Below are positions 35,728 to 42,852 of a DNA stretch of 64,000 bases, piece after piece; position 1 is the stretch's first letter, and each line of letters opens with the position of its first letter. The notes beneath the pieces were generated by a model. It was not told where the DNA came from. It was given only the letters and a program-made list of their open reading frames with translations, and searched no databases. The DNA comes from Streptomyces finlayi (GTDB lineage: Bacteria > Actinomycetota > Actinomycetes > Streptomycetales > Streptomycetaceae), in NCBI RefSeq assembly GCF_014216315.1, contig NZ_CP045702.1, positions 2,976,001-3,040,000 of the forward strand. Reading direction: 5' to 3'. The position numbers and the translations under genes were made by a program.

Positions 35728-36386
35728 TTCGGGGTGACCACCTTGTAGTTCTTCGGCACCTGGGCGTCGGGCCTGCGCAGATAGAGCGGCTGCGGCGGGA
35801 GCAGTTCCTGCCCTGCCGCGAGGCGTTCGGCGGCGAGGGCCGCCAGTGCGCCCGCCGAGACGTGTTCGGGCTCCCGGGCGTCGGGGAACGCCTCCGGATA
35901 GAGCACCGCGCCCGCCCCGACGACGGGCAGGCCCGCGAGCTGTTCGGCGATGTCGGCGGGCCGGTCCACCGCGGGGTCACCTGTGCGGGTACGGAAGTCC
36001 TCGTACCTCGCCCAGTAGACCTCCTTACGGCGGGCGTCCGTCGCGACGGCGAACGGCCCCTGGAGGCCGGCGAGCCCGGCGGCGTACGCGAGACCGTCCA
36101 GGGTGCACACGCCGTACACGGGGAGGGAGAGCGCGGAGGCGAAGGCGGCCGCCGTCACGAGACCGACGCGGAGGCCGGTGTACGGACCGGGGCCGACGCC
36201 CACGACCAGGCCGGTGACGGCATCGAGTTCCAGACCGGCTTCGGACAGGACCCGGTCGACGGCGGGCAGCAGCAGTTCGCCGTGCCTCCGGGCATCGACC
36301 TGGCTCGTCGCGGCGACGACGGCTGAGCCGTCGTGCAGGGCGACGGTGACGGCGGGGGTGGCGGTATCCACTGCGAGCAGGAGCAC
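35724..36386 (-). CDS. tsaB: t6A biosynthesis protein TsaB
   Basis: TsaB is the non-catalytic ASKHA partner that dimerises with TsaD and recruits TsaE. The 220 residues start LLLAVDTATPAVTVAL and contain GVGPGPYTGLRVGL, both conserved in the family. Start is GTG at 36386, first gene of the tsaB-rimI-tsaD chain. The upstream region is divergent to a secreted-protein gene. Confidence 0.95.
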   Translation of the reverse strand: MLLLAVDTATPAVTVALHDGSAVVAATSQVDARRHGELLLPAVDRVLSEAGLELDAVTGLVVGVGPGPYTGLRVGLVTAAAFASALSLPVYGVCTLDGLAYAAGLAGLQGPFAVATDARRKEVYWARYEDFRTRTGDPAVDRPADIAEQLAGLPVVGAGAVLYPEAFPDAREPEHVSAGALAALAAERLAAGQELLPPQPLYLRRPDAQVPKNYKVVTPK

Positions 36387-36480
36387 ACAAACAGCCTACG
36401 GCTCCGCCGACGGGGGCACCGCGCCCGTACGTCGTCCCGGTCGGCCCCGCCCCGGCTGCTACCGTCACCCGGTATACGTG

Positions 36481-36507
36481 TGTACGACATAAACGCTTGT
36501 ACGACAT
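36481..36507. repeat. Two direct repeats of TGTACGACAT in a divergent promoter region
   Basis: TGTACGACAT occurs at 36481-36490 and 36498-36507, with a 17-bp period, 30-60 bp before the start of the secreted-protein gene. It could be an operator. No regulator is suggested by sequence. Confidence 0.5.
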
Positions 36508-36538
36508 GCGCCGGATGGCAGGCGAAAGGGGAGATCAG

Positions 36539-37099
36539 GTGGCAAGGGGCAGCTCGGGAATCGTGGCCGGGCTCACCGCGGCGGCGATCGTCGCGGTCAG
36601 TTTCCTCGCCTACCAGGCATCGGCGAGCGCACCGGAATCGGTGGCGGAGGTCAAGCCCACGGCTTCCGGCAGCGCTTCGCCCATGCCCTCCCGGAAGCCG
36701 AAGCCGACGAAGGCTCCGCTGGCGGTGCCCGAGGACTCAGGCACCGGGATGCGGGTCGTCTACGCGCTGAAGGACCGGCGGGTGTGGCTGGTGGACACCA
36801 AGGAGCGGGCGGGCCGGACCTTCACCGTGATGCCGAGTCCCGTCAGCCCGTTGCCCGGCGTGTACCAGGTGGGTTCGCGCACCGGCAGCGTCATGGGTTC
36901 GGACGGCGTGATGATCGAGCACGTCGTGCGCTTCACGAACGTAGACGACGTGGCCATCGGATTCAGCGCCGCGCAGGACGGCACGATGGCGAGTCCGGAC
37001 CCGACGGCGAAGACCGGCGGCGTCCGGATGAAGCGGTCGGACGGCGACGCGATGTGGACCTTCGCGACGGTGGGCGTCAAGGTCGTCGTCGTTCCGTAG
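36539..37099 (+). CDS. Membrane-anchored or secreted protein of unknown function
   Basis: The protein (186 residues) begins with one membrane segment (IVAGLTAAAIVAVSFLAYQA) and a Pro/Ser/Lys-rich linker. An external domain follows, VVYALKDRRVWLVDTKERAG to the end. This domain resembles the beta-rich part of L,D-transpeptidase-like proteins but has no catalytic HxxGxxxC signature, so it is unlikely to be an active transpeptidase. The GTG at 36539 has a very good site, AAAGGGGAG; upstream ATG codons at 36506 and 36515 do not. Confidence 0.8.
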   Translation: MARGSSGIVAGLTAAAIVAVSFLAYQASASAPESVAEVKPTASGSASPMPSRKPKPTKAPLAVPEDSGTGMRVVYALKDRRVWLVDTKERAGRTFTVMPSPVSPLPGVYQVGSRTGSVMGSDGVMIEHVVRFTNVDDVAIGFSAAQDGTMASPDPTAKTGGVRMKRSDGDAMWTFATVGVKVVVVP

Positions 37100-37119
37100 C
37101 GGTACGGGACGGTCAGGGC

Positions 37120-37338
37120 TCAGGCCGCGTCGCGCCGCTGCGCGGGCGGTCCCGGCCGCCGTTCGCGTTCCGTCTCTTCTCCCCGGCCGTTCCGCTCGTC
37201 GCCCGCTCCGTGCTCGTCGCGCGGGGGTGTGGAGACCGCCGACGCGGCGGCGCACGAGGCCAGCAGGTCTTTCATGGACACGGTCGACGACGGCCACGCC
37301 TGCGGCGACTGCGGCTCTTCACGCTCGGGCGTCGGCAT
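37120..37338 (-). CDS. Small protein (72 aa) downstream of an iron-box-like palindrome
   Basis: The gene begins with ATG at 37338 after AGGAGG, an excellent ribosome-binding site. The product is polar, with a central segment VSMKDLLASCAAASAVSTPPRD and an Arg/Glu/Gly-rich tail. No known domain. About 25 bp before the start lies a palindrome with the core TTAGG-CAGA-CCTAA that resembles a DmdR1/IdeR iron box, so expression may rise in low iron. Function unknown. The single Cys and the lack of a signal peptide argue against a siderophore lipoprotein. Confidence 0.65.
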   Translation of the reverse strand: MPTPEREEPQSPQAWPSSTVSMKDLLASCAAASAVSTPPRDEHGAGDERNGRGEETERERRPGPPAQRRDAA

Positions 37339-37362
37339 GGATGCCTCCTGGGGCTCCGGTGG

Positions 37363-37394
37363 GAGGCGTGGTTAGGCAGACCTAACCACGCCTC
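37363..37394. promoter_or_regulatory. Iron-box-like palindrome (DmdR1/IdeR type)
   Basis: Perfect 14-bp arms (37363-37376 and 37381-37394) around CAGA. The inner part reads GGTTAGGCAGACCTAACC. Aligned to the Streptomyces iron-box consensus it matches about 14 of 18 positions. Its long GC-rich arms also allow a hairpin in RNA, so a terminator is the alternative reading. Confidence 0.55.
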
Positions 37395-37500
37395 TCTCCA
37401 TGTGAACACGCTTACGGCTCCGCGCGCAACAATTTACCGACGGCCTGTCGGAAAGTCTCGCGGGAACCGCCCGGCGCCCCGGGAGCGATCCCGATGGGCG

Positions 37501-38037
37501 CTACCCCTCCGGAGCCAGATCCGCCCGCAGCCCGGCCCAGCGCGGGCCGATGCCCAGCAGCGTCACCGTGCGCCGCTCGTCGTCCGTGTCACCGACAGCG
37601 CGGTCGATCAGCACCCGCAGCCGGTCGTCCGACAGTTCCTCGACCTTGCCGTCGCCCCACTCAACGACCACCACCGAATCCGGCAGCGAGACATCGAGGT
37701 CCAGGTCCTCCATCTCGTCGAGCCCACCGCCCAGGCGGTACGCGTCGACGTGGACCAGCGAGGGGCCGCCGACCAGCGAGGGATGCACACGGGCGATCAC
37801 GAAGGTGGGCGACGTGACGGCTCCCCGCACCCCGAGCCCCTCGCCGAGCCCCCGGGTGAGCGTCGTCTTCCCTGCGCCCAGCTCGCCGGTGAGCATCACC
37901 AGGTCACCGGCGGCCAGCACACCGGCGATCCGGCGGCCCAGCTCCTGCATCTGTTCGGGTGACTCGACGGCCACAGCCAGGGTGACGGTGCCGGGTGCGG
38001 GGGACTCCGCCACCGGGCTTTTCTGCACTGCTTCCAT
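37501..38037 (-). CDS. tsaE: t6A biosynthesis ATPase TsaE
   Basis: TsaE is the ATPase that activates TsaB-TsaD for threonylcarbamoyl transfer. The 178 residues contain Walker A LTGELGAGKTTLTRG (50-64), the switch region GAVTSPTFVIARVHP, and DAYRLGG followed by VVVVEWGDG. I chose the ATG at 38037 (MEAVQKSP). The gene lies 11 bp after the alpha/beta hydrolase gene and some 1.1 kb from tsaB, with two small genes in between. Confidence 0.93.
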   Translation of the reverse strand: MEAVQKSPVAESPAPGTVTLAVAVESPEQMQELGRRIAGVLAAGDLVMLTGELGAGKTTLTRGLGEGLGVRGAVTSPTFVIARVHPSLVGGPSLVHVDAYRLGGGLDEMEDLDLDVSLPDSVVVVEWGDGKVEELSDDRLRVLIDRAVGDTDDERRTVTLLGIGPRWAGLRADLAPEG

Positions 38038-38048
38038 GCGCGTCAACG

Positions 38049-39254
38049 TTAGTCGGTCGGAGCCGTCGTCGGCACGGCCCCGATGCGCACCAGCAGGTCC
38101 GCGAGCCGCTCGTTCACCACGTCGGGGTGCTCCAGCATCACCAGATGGCCCGCGTCCGGCACTATCACCAGCTCCGCGCCCGGCAGGATCTCCGCGATGG
38201 CCTCGCTGTGCGAGCTGGGCGTCACCAGGTCCTTGGCACCCGCCAGGATCAGCACGGGCACATGAAGGAACGCGGGCAGCGCCCCGCTCTTGTCGTGCTC
38301 GGTGAACGCCGGATAGAACTCGGCCACCACATCGATCGGGGTGGCCTCGATCAGCCGCTCGGCGAACCGCGCGACCGCCGGGTCCACATCACGCGAACCG
38401 AACGAGTACCGCTTGATGAGGCTCGCGAAGAGGTCGGCGGTCGCCCGCCGCCCGCGCTCCACCAGCTCCGTCTGCGAGCCGAGCGCCCTCAGCACCCCAG
38501 GCATCACCCGCCGCACCGCGTTGACTCCCGCCACCGGCAGCCCGAAGCTCACCTCGCCGAGCTTCCCACTGGAGGTGCCGACGAACGCGACCGCCGCCAC
38601 CCGGTCCCGGATCAGCGCCGGATCATGGTCGGCGAGCGCCATCATCGTCATGCCGCCCATCGAATGCCCGACCAGCACGAGCGGTCCCTCGGGGGCCGCC
38701 GCGTCGATGACGGCCTTCAGGTCGCGGCCGAGCTGGTCCACGGAAACGGGCACGCCCTCGGCCGGGCCCCTTCCGCGCTCGGACCGGCCGTGGCTGCGCT
38801 GGTCCCAGTGGACCGTACGCACCAGACCGCGCAGCGCGGCCCGCTGGAAGTGCCAGGAGTCCTGGCTGAGGCAGTAGCCGTGACTGAAGACGACCGTCAC
38901 GGGCGTGGGTGCCTTACGGCCGAAGAGTCTGCGCCGCCGCGAACCGGTGGCGGCCGGGCCGGAGCCCGTACCGCTCTCAAGCTCTACCTCGTCGACTTCG
39001 TAGTGCAGCGCGGTGCCGTCGTCCGCGACCGCTTTCCCCGGCACGCCCCGCAGGGCGCCGTAGGGGCCCGCGGCGTCCAGCGCCAGCCGGGCCTTCTTGC
39101 GCATGCCCCGGCCCACGGTCATCCGCTCGACCGCGACACCGGCCGCCGCGCCCGCCGCGATCACCCCTATCGCCGCACCCGCGATGCCCGCCCTCCGCCA
39201 GCCGGCCGCGGCGGCCGCCGTTGCCACCACGTCCCCCGCGCTGCTCTCGCTCAC
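38049..39254 (-). CDS. Alpha/beta hydrolase with N-terminal membrane segment
   Basis: A 401-residue hydrolase. An N-terminal hydrophobic segment (GIAGAAIGVIAAGAAAGVAVE) should anchor it. The catalytic triad is visible: nucleophile in GHSMGG, Asp in LAGAKDLVTP, and His in DAGHLVMLEHPD; FSHGYCLSQDSW forms the oxyanion region. The substrate is unknown, an ester or amide. It lies between alr and tsaE on one strand in a conserved Streptomyces arrangement. Confidence 0.9.
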   Translation of the reverse strand: MSESSAGDVVATAAAAAGWRRAGIAGAAIGVIAAGAAAGVAVERMTVGRGMRKKARLALDAAGPYGALRGVPGKAVADDGTALHYEVDEVELESGTGSGPAATGSRRRRLFGRKAPTPVTVVFSHGYCLSQDSWHFQRAALRGLVRTVHWDQRSHGRSERGRGPAEGVPVSVDQLGRDLKAVIDAAAPEGPLVLVGHSMGGMTMMALADHDPALIRDRVAAVAFVGTSSGKLGEVSFGLPVAGVNAVRRVMPGVLRALGSQTELVERGRRATADLFASLIKRYSFGSRDVDPAVARFAERLIEATPIDVVAEFYPAFTEHDKSGALPAFLHVPVLILAGAKDLVTPSSHSEAIAEILPGAELVIVPDAGHLVMLEHPDVVNERLADLLVRIGAVPTTAPTD

Positions 39255-39350
39255 CGTGCCCCGCTCTCGTCCTGGTCGTGGAAGTCCTGGTCAGTGCACT
39301 ACCGAGTGGTCGGTCGTCGAAAGGTTTTGTCGATGGAACGACGGAGACCG

Positions 39351-40490
39351 CTACCGGTTCAGATGGACGCGCGGCACCCGGGACCCGATGCGCGTGACGA
39401 TCTCGTACGCGATGGTGTCCGCCGCCACCGCCCAGTCCTCGGCACTCGGCTCACCCCGGTCCCCCGGCCCGAACAGCACCGCCTCCGCACCCGGCTCGGG
39501 CTCGTCGCCCTCCAGGTCGACCACGAACTGGTCCATGGCGACCCGCCCCGCGACCGTGCGGCGCCGGCCCCCGACGAGGACCGGGCCCCGGCCCGAGGCG
39601 TGGCGCGGGATTCCGTCCGCGTATCCGACGGGCACCAGACCCAGGGTCGTCCCGGCGGGCGTCGTGTAGTGGTGCCCGTAGCTGACGCCGTGGCCCGCGG
39701 GCACCTGCTTGACCAGGGCGACCGAAGCGGCGAGCGTCATCACCGGGCGCAGACCGAAATCGGCCGGCGTGCCCAGCTCGGGGCTGGGCGAGATGCCGTA
39801 CATGGCGATCCCGGTCCGTACGAGGTCGAAGTGGGACTCGGGGACCGTGAGGGTCGCCGGGGAGTTCGCCATGTGCCGGACCTCGGGCCGGACGCCCGCC
39901 TTCTCGGCGTACGCCACCAGGTCCCGGAACACCTCCAGCTGGGACGCGATCGACGGGTGCCCGGGTTCGTCCGCGCAGGCGAAGTGCGACCAGAGGCCGG
40001 TGATCCTGACCGTGCCGGCCTCCTCTGCGGCGCGGGCCGCCGAGACCAGTTCCGGCCAGTCGGCGGGCTGGCAGCCGTTGCGCCCGAGGCCGGTGTCGGC
40101 CTTCAGCTGGATGCGGGCCACCATCCCGGCGCCGGCCGCCGCCTCGACGACCTCCCGCAGCGCCCACATGCCGCTGACCGACACGTCGATGTCGGCCTCG
40201 ATCGCCTCGCGCCACGGGCCGCCCGGCGTCCACAGCCAGCACATCACCCGGCCGTCGAGCCCGGCCGTCCGCAGGGCCAGTGCCTCCTGCGGGGTGGCGG
40301 TGCCCAGCCAGGTCGCACCCGCTTCGAGCGCGGCCCTGGCACAGGGCACCGCACCGTGTCCGTACGCGTCGGACTTCACGACGGCCATGAGCTGGGCACC
40401 GGCCGCCCGCGCACGCAGGGCGCGCACGTTGGCGCGCAGTGCCGCGAGGTCGATCTCTGCACGGGCTCTCAGGGTCGCTGTCTCGTTCAT
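39351..40490 (-). CDS. alr: Alanine racemase
   Basis: This PLP enzyme makes D-alanine for peptidoglycan. It has 379 residues, with the PLP-binding Lys39 in AVVKSDAYGHG and the second active-site Tyr in GVSYGHHYTT (about 270, contributed across the dimer). The C-terminal beta domain ends near RIGSRVPRVHLNR. glmS, acpS, nnrD/E and glmM lie nearby, a cluster of envelope and cofactor genes. Start is ATG. Confidence 0.96.
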   Translation of the reverse strand: MNETATLRARAEIDLAALRANVRALRARAAGAQLMAVVKSDAYGHGAVPCARAALEAGATWLGTATPQEALALRTAGLDGRVMCWLWTPGGPWREAIEADIDVSVSGMWALREVVEAAAGAGMVARIQLKADTGLGRNGCQPADWPELVSAARAAEEAGTVRITGLWSHFACADEPGHPSIASQLEVFRDLVAYAEKAGVRPEVRHMANSPATLTVPESHFDLVRTGIAMYGISPSPELGTPADFGLRPVMTLAASVALVKQVPAGHGVSYGHHYTTPAGTTLGLVPVGYADGIPRHASGRGPVLVGGRRRTVAGRVAMDQFVVDLEGDEPEPGAEAVLFGPGDRGEPSAEDWAVAADTIAYEIVTRIGSRVPRVHLNR

Positions 40491-40562
40491 CGCGCCCAGT
40501 GTCTCAGAGGCGTACGCCAGTACGTGTCGCGTGAGCCGCGCGGCTCGGGTTCCGGAGCCGGG

Positions 40563-40949
40563 TCAGCGCCCCGCCAGCTCGTGCTCCAGATGGTCCACGA
40601 GCACCGGGACATGGCTGTGCGCGACGTCCTTCACCGCCGTCACCAGCGTCACCGGGCCGCCCTCGCGCAACAGGGCGACCAGCTCACCGACCGCCTCGGT
40701 GTGGGCGGGGTCCGTCAGCTCGGCGCGGTAGCGGTCGACGAAGCCGTCGTAGCGGGAACCGGGGTCCTGGTGGTACCAGGAGCGCAGTTCCTTCGACGGG
40801 GTGACGTCCTTCAGCCACATGTCGATCGCGGCCTCCGCCTTGCTCTCCCCGCGCGGCCAGAGCCGGTCGACGAGCACCCGTACCCCGTCCTCGTCCTCGT
40901 CCTCCAGCGGCTCGTACACCCGTCGTACGCGTACGGAACGCTTGCCCAC
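40563..40949 (-). CDS. DUF488 family protein
   Basis: This 128-residue protein has the DUF488 hallmarks VRVLVDRLWPRGESKAEA and WLKDVTPSKELRSWYHQDPGSRYDGF. Such small proteins occur widely and are of uncertain function. I prefer the GTG at 40949, which has GGAAGGAG upstream, over the GTG at 40979. It lies 24 bp before the end of the nnrD/E gene in the glmS operon direction. Confidence 0.85.
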   Translation of the reverse strand: MGKRSVRVRRVYEPLEDEDEDGVRVLVDRLWPRGESKAEAAIDMWLKDVTPSKELRSWYHQDPGSRYDGFVDRYRAELTDPAHTEAVGELVALLREGGPVTLVTAVKDVAHSHVPVLVDHLEHELAGR

Positions 40950-41002
40950 GGCCGTCTCCTTCCGCCGCCCCCGCGCCACCTCGCTCCCAGCGTGGTGCAG
41001 GC

Positions 41003-42457
41003 TCAGCCGTCCCGCACATCACGCCAGGCCGCCGGGATGGCGTCCGCGACGTCCTGCGCGGACACCGGCGCCCCGGCCGATGCCCGGCGCGCCGCCAGCC
41101 CGTGCAGATAGGCGCCCACCGAAGCCGCGTCGCGCGGGGCGAGGCCCGCGGCCAGCAGCGAGCCGGCCAGACCGGAGAGCACGTCGCCGCTGCCCGCCGT
41201 GGCCAGCCAGGAGGTGCCGGTCGGGTTGACCCGTACGGGCGTGTCCCGGGCCTCGGCGACCAGGGTCGTCGACCCCTTGAGCAGAACCGTGCAGCGGAAA
41301 CGGGCGGCCAGTTCCCGCACGGCGGCGAGCCGGCCCTCCTCGACCTCCTCGCGCGCCACGCCGAGCAGCGCAGCGGCCTCCCCGGCGTGCGGGGTCAGCA
41401 CGGTGGGCGCCGAGCGCAACCGTACGGCTTCGGCGTCCAGCTGCCGCAGCCCGTCCGCGTCCACCAGCACCGGCACGTCGGCGGCCAGGACACCGGCGAT
41501 CGCCTCGGCCGCCCCGGACCCGTCCCCGAGCCCGGGCCCGACGACCCACGCCTGGACCCGCCCCGCCCTGGCGGGCGGCCCCGCGTGCACCAGCGTCTCC
41601 GGGTAGCGGGCGATCACCGCACCGGCGCCGGGACCCACGTACCGCACGGCCCCCGCGCCGCCCCGCAGCGCTCCGGCGACCGCGAGCACCGCCGCCCCCG
41701 GATACCGCTCGGACCCGGCCACCACACCGACGACCCCGCGCCGGTACTTGTCGCTCTCGGCGCCCGGTACGGGCAGCAGCGCCGCCACGTCCGCGTACTG
41801 GAGCGCTTCCAGGTCCGGCGGCTCCGGCAGGTCGGGGCCCAGTCCGATGTCGACGAGCCGCAGCGCGCCCGCCCGTCCGGCGGCCGGGTCGATGAGCAGC
41901 CCCGGCTTGTACGTACCGAAGGTGACCGTCGCGTCGGCCCGCACCGCCGGGCCGTTGACCTGTCCGGTGTCCGCCTCCACCCCGCTCGGCAGATCCACGG
42001 CGAGGACGGGCGCCCCGTGCCCGTGCGCGGTGACGGCCGCCACCAGGGCCGCCGCCTCCGGGCGCAGCCCGCCACGGCCGCCGATCCCGGTGATGCCGTC
42101 CACGACGAGGTCGACCACGCCCAGCCCGTCCGCACCGTCGAGCACCTGGCCACCGGCCGCGCGCAGCGCCGCCAGCCCGCCGGGGTGCGCCTTGTCCGGC
42201 GCGGTCAGCAGCGCCCGTACACCCGCTCCGCGCTTCGCCAGCCGTGCCCCGGCGTACAGCGCGTCGCCGCCGTTGTCGCCGCTGCCGACGAGCAGGAGGA
42301 CCCGGGACCCGTAGACCCTGCCGTTGCGCCGCAGCAGATCGCCGCAGGCCACCGCGAGCCCCGCGGCGGCCCGCCGCATCAGGGCGCCCTCCGGCAGCCG
42401 CGCCATCAGTGCCGCTTCGGCGGCCCGTACGGTCTCCACGCTGTAAGCGGTTCGCAT
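41003..42457 (-). CDS. nnrDE: Bifunctional NAD(P)H-hydrate epimerase / ADP-dependent dehydratase
   Basis: This enzyme repairs hydrated NAD(P)H. The 484 residues comprise the YjeF-N epimerase domain (about 1-220; VLLLVGSGDNGGDALYAGARLA) and the ribokinase-like dehydratase domain (about 230-480; VVAGSERYPGAAVLA, then NPTGTSWLATAGSGDVLSGL with the catalytic GSGD). It follows acpS by 4 bp and is thus part of the glmS-acpS operon. Start is ATG. Confidence 0.95.
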   Translation of the reverse strand: MRTAYSVETVRAAEAALMARLPEGALMRRAAAGLAVACGDLLRRNGRVYGSRVLLLVGSGDNGGDALYAGARLAKRGAGVRALLTAPDKAHPGGLAALRAAGGQVLDGADGLGVVDLVVDGITGIGGRGGLRPEAAALVAAVTAHGHGAPVLAVDLPSGVEADTGQVNGPAVRADATVTFGTYKPGLLIDPAAGRAGALRLVDIGLGPDLPEPPDLEALQYADVAALLPVPGAESDKYRRGVVGVVAGSERYPGAAVLAVAGALRGGAGAVRYVGPGAGAVIARYPETLVHAGPPARAGRVQAWVVGPGLGDGSGAAEAIAGVLAADVPVLVDADGLRQLDAEAVRLRSAPTVLTPHAGEAAALLGVAREEVEEGRLAAVRELAARFRCTVLLKGSTTLVAEARDTPVRVNPTGTSWLATAGSGDVLSGLAGSLLAAGLAPRDAASVGAYLHGLAARRASAGAPVSAQDVADAIPAAWRDVRDG

Positions 42458-42461
42458 ACGG

Positions 42462-42842
42462 TCAACCCTCCGCGATCACCACGGCCGACGCCACCCCCGC
42501 GTCGTGACTGAGGGAGACGTGCCAGTGCCGCACCCCGAGCTCGGCCGCGCGCGCGGCGACCGTGCCCCGGACCCGCAGCCGGGGCTGCCCGCTCTCCTCG
42601 ACGTACACCTCTGCGTCCGCCCAGTGGAGATTGCCGGGCGCGCCGAGCGCCTTGGCGACGGCCTCCTTGGCGGCGAACCTGGCGGCGAGCGAGGCGATCC
42701 CGCGCCGCTCGCCGCTGGGCAGCGTCAACTCGCTTTCCAGGAAGAGCCGTTCGGCCATCTGGGGCGTACGCTCCAGCGCGGCGCCGAAGCGCTCGATCTC
42801 GGCCACATCGATCCCGACCCCAATGATCACGTACTCACTCAC
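42462..42842 (-). CDS. acpS: Holo-[acyl-carrier-protein] synthase
   Basis: AcpS transfers phosphopantetheine from CoA to acyl carrier proteins of fatty acid and polyketide synthesis. The protein has 126 residues, with IIGVGIDVAEIERF binding magnesium, and FAAKEAVAKALG. The start is unclear because the region is a TGAG tetranucleotide repeat. GTG at 42842 is listed, but GTG at 42830 would give the more usual N-terminus. glmS ends 4 bp upstream of the listed start. Confidence 0.93.
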   Translation of the reverse strand: MSEYVIIGVGIDVAEIERFGAALERTPQMAERLFLESELTLPSGERRGIASLAARFAAKEAVAKALGAPGNLHWADAEVYVEESGQPRLRVRGTVAARAAELGVRHWHVSLSHDAGVASAVVIAEG

Positions 42843-42852
42843 TCACTCACTC
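42833..42852. repeat. Tetranucleotide repeat (ACTC)5 at the glmS-acpS junction
   Basis: Five uninterrupted ACTC units (TGAG in the coding direction) cover both the glmS stop codon and the acpS start. Gain or loss of a unit would shift the glmS stop and the acpS start context. Such short repeats are rare in this genome. Confidence 0.95.

Noticed and set aside
36539..37099. Active L,D-transpeptidase
   Set aside because: The external domain has a faint similarity but lacks the HxxGxxxC catalytic signature and has no Cys in the domain.
37995..41111. Plus-strand frame of over 1000 codons opposite hydrolase, alr and DUF488 genes
   Set aside because: It spans several convincing genes on the other strand, and its translation is low-complexity Arg/Gly/His sequence, a common artefact at this GC content.
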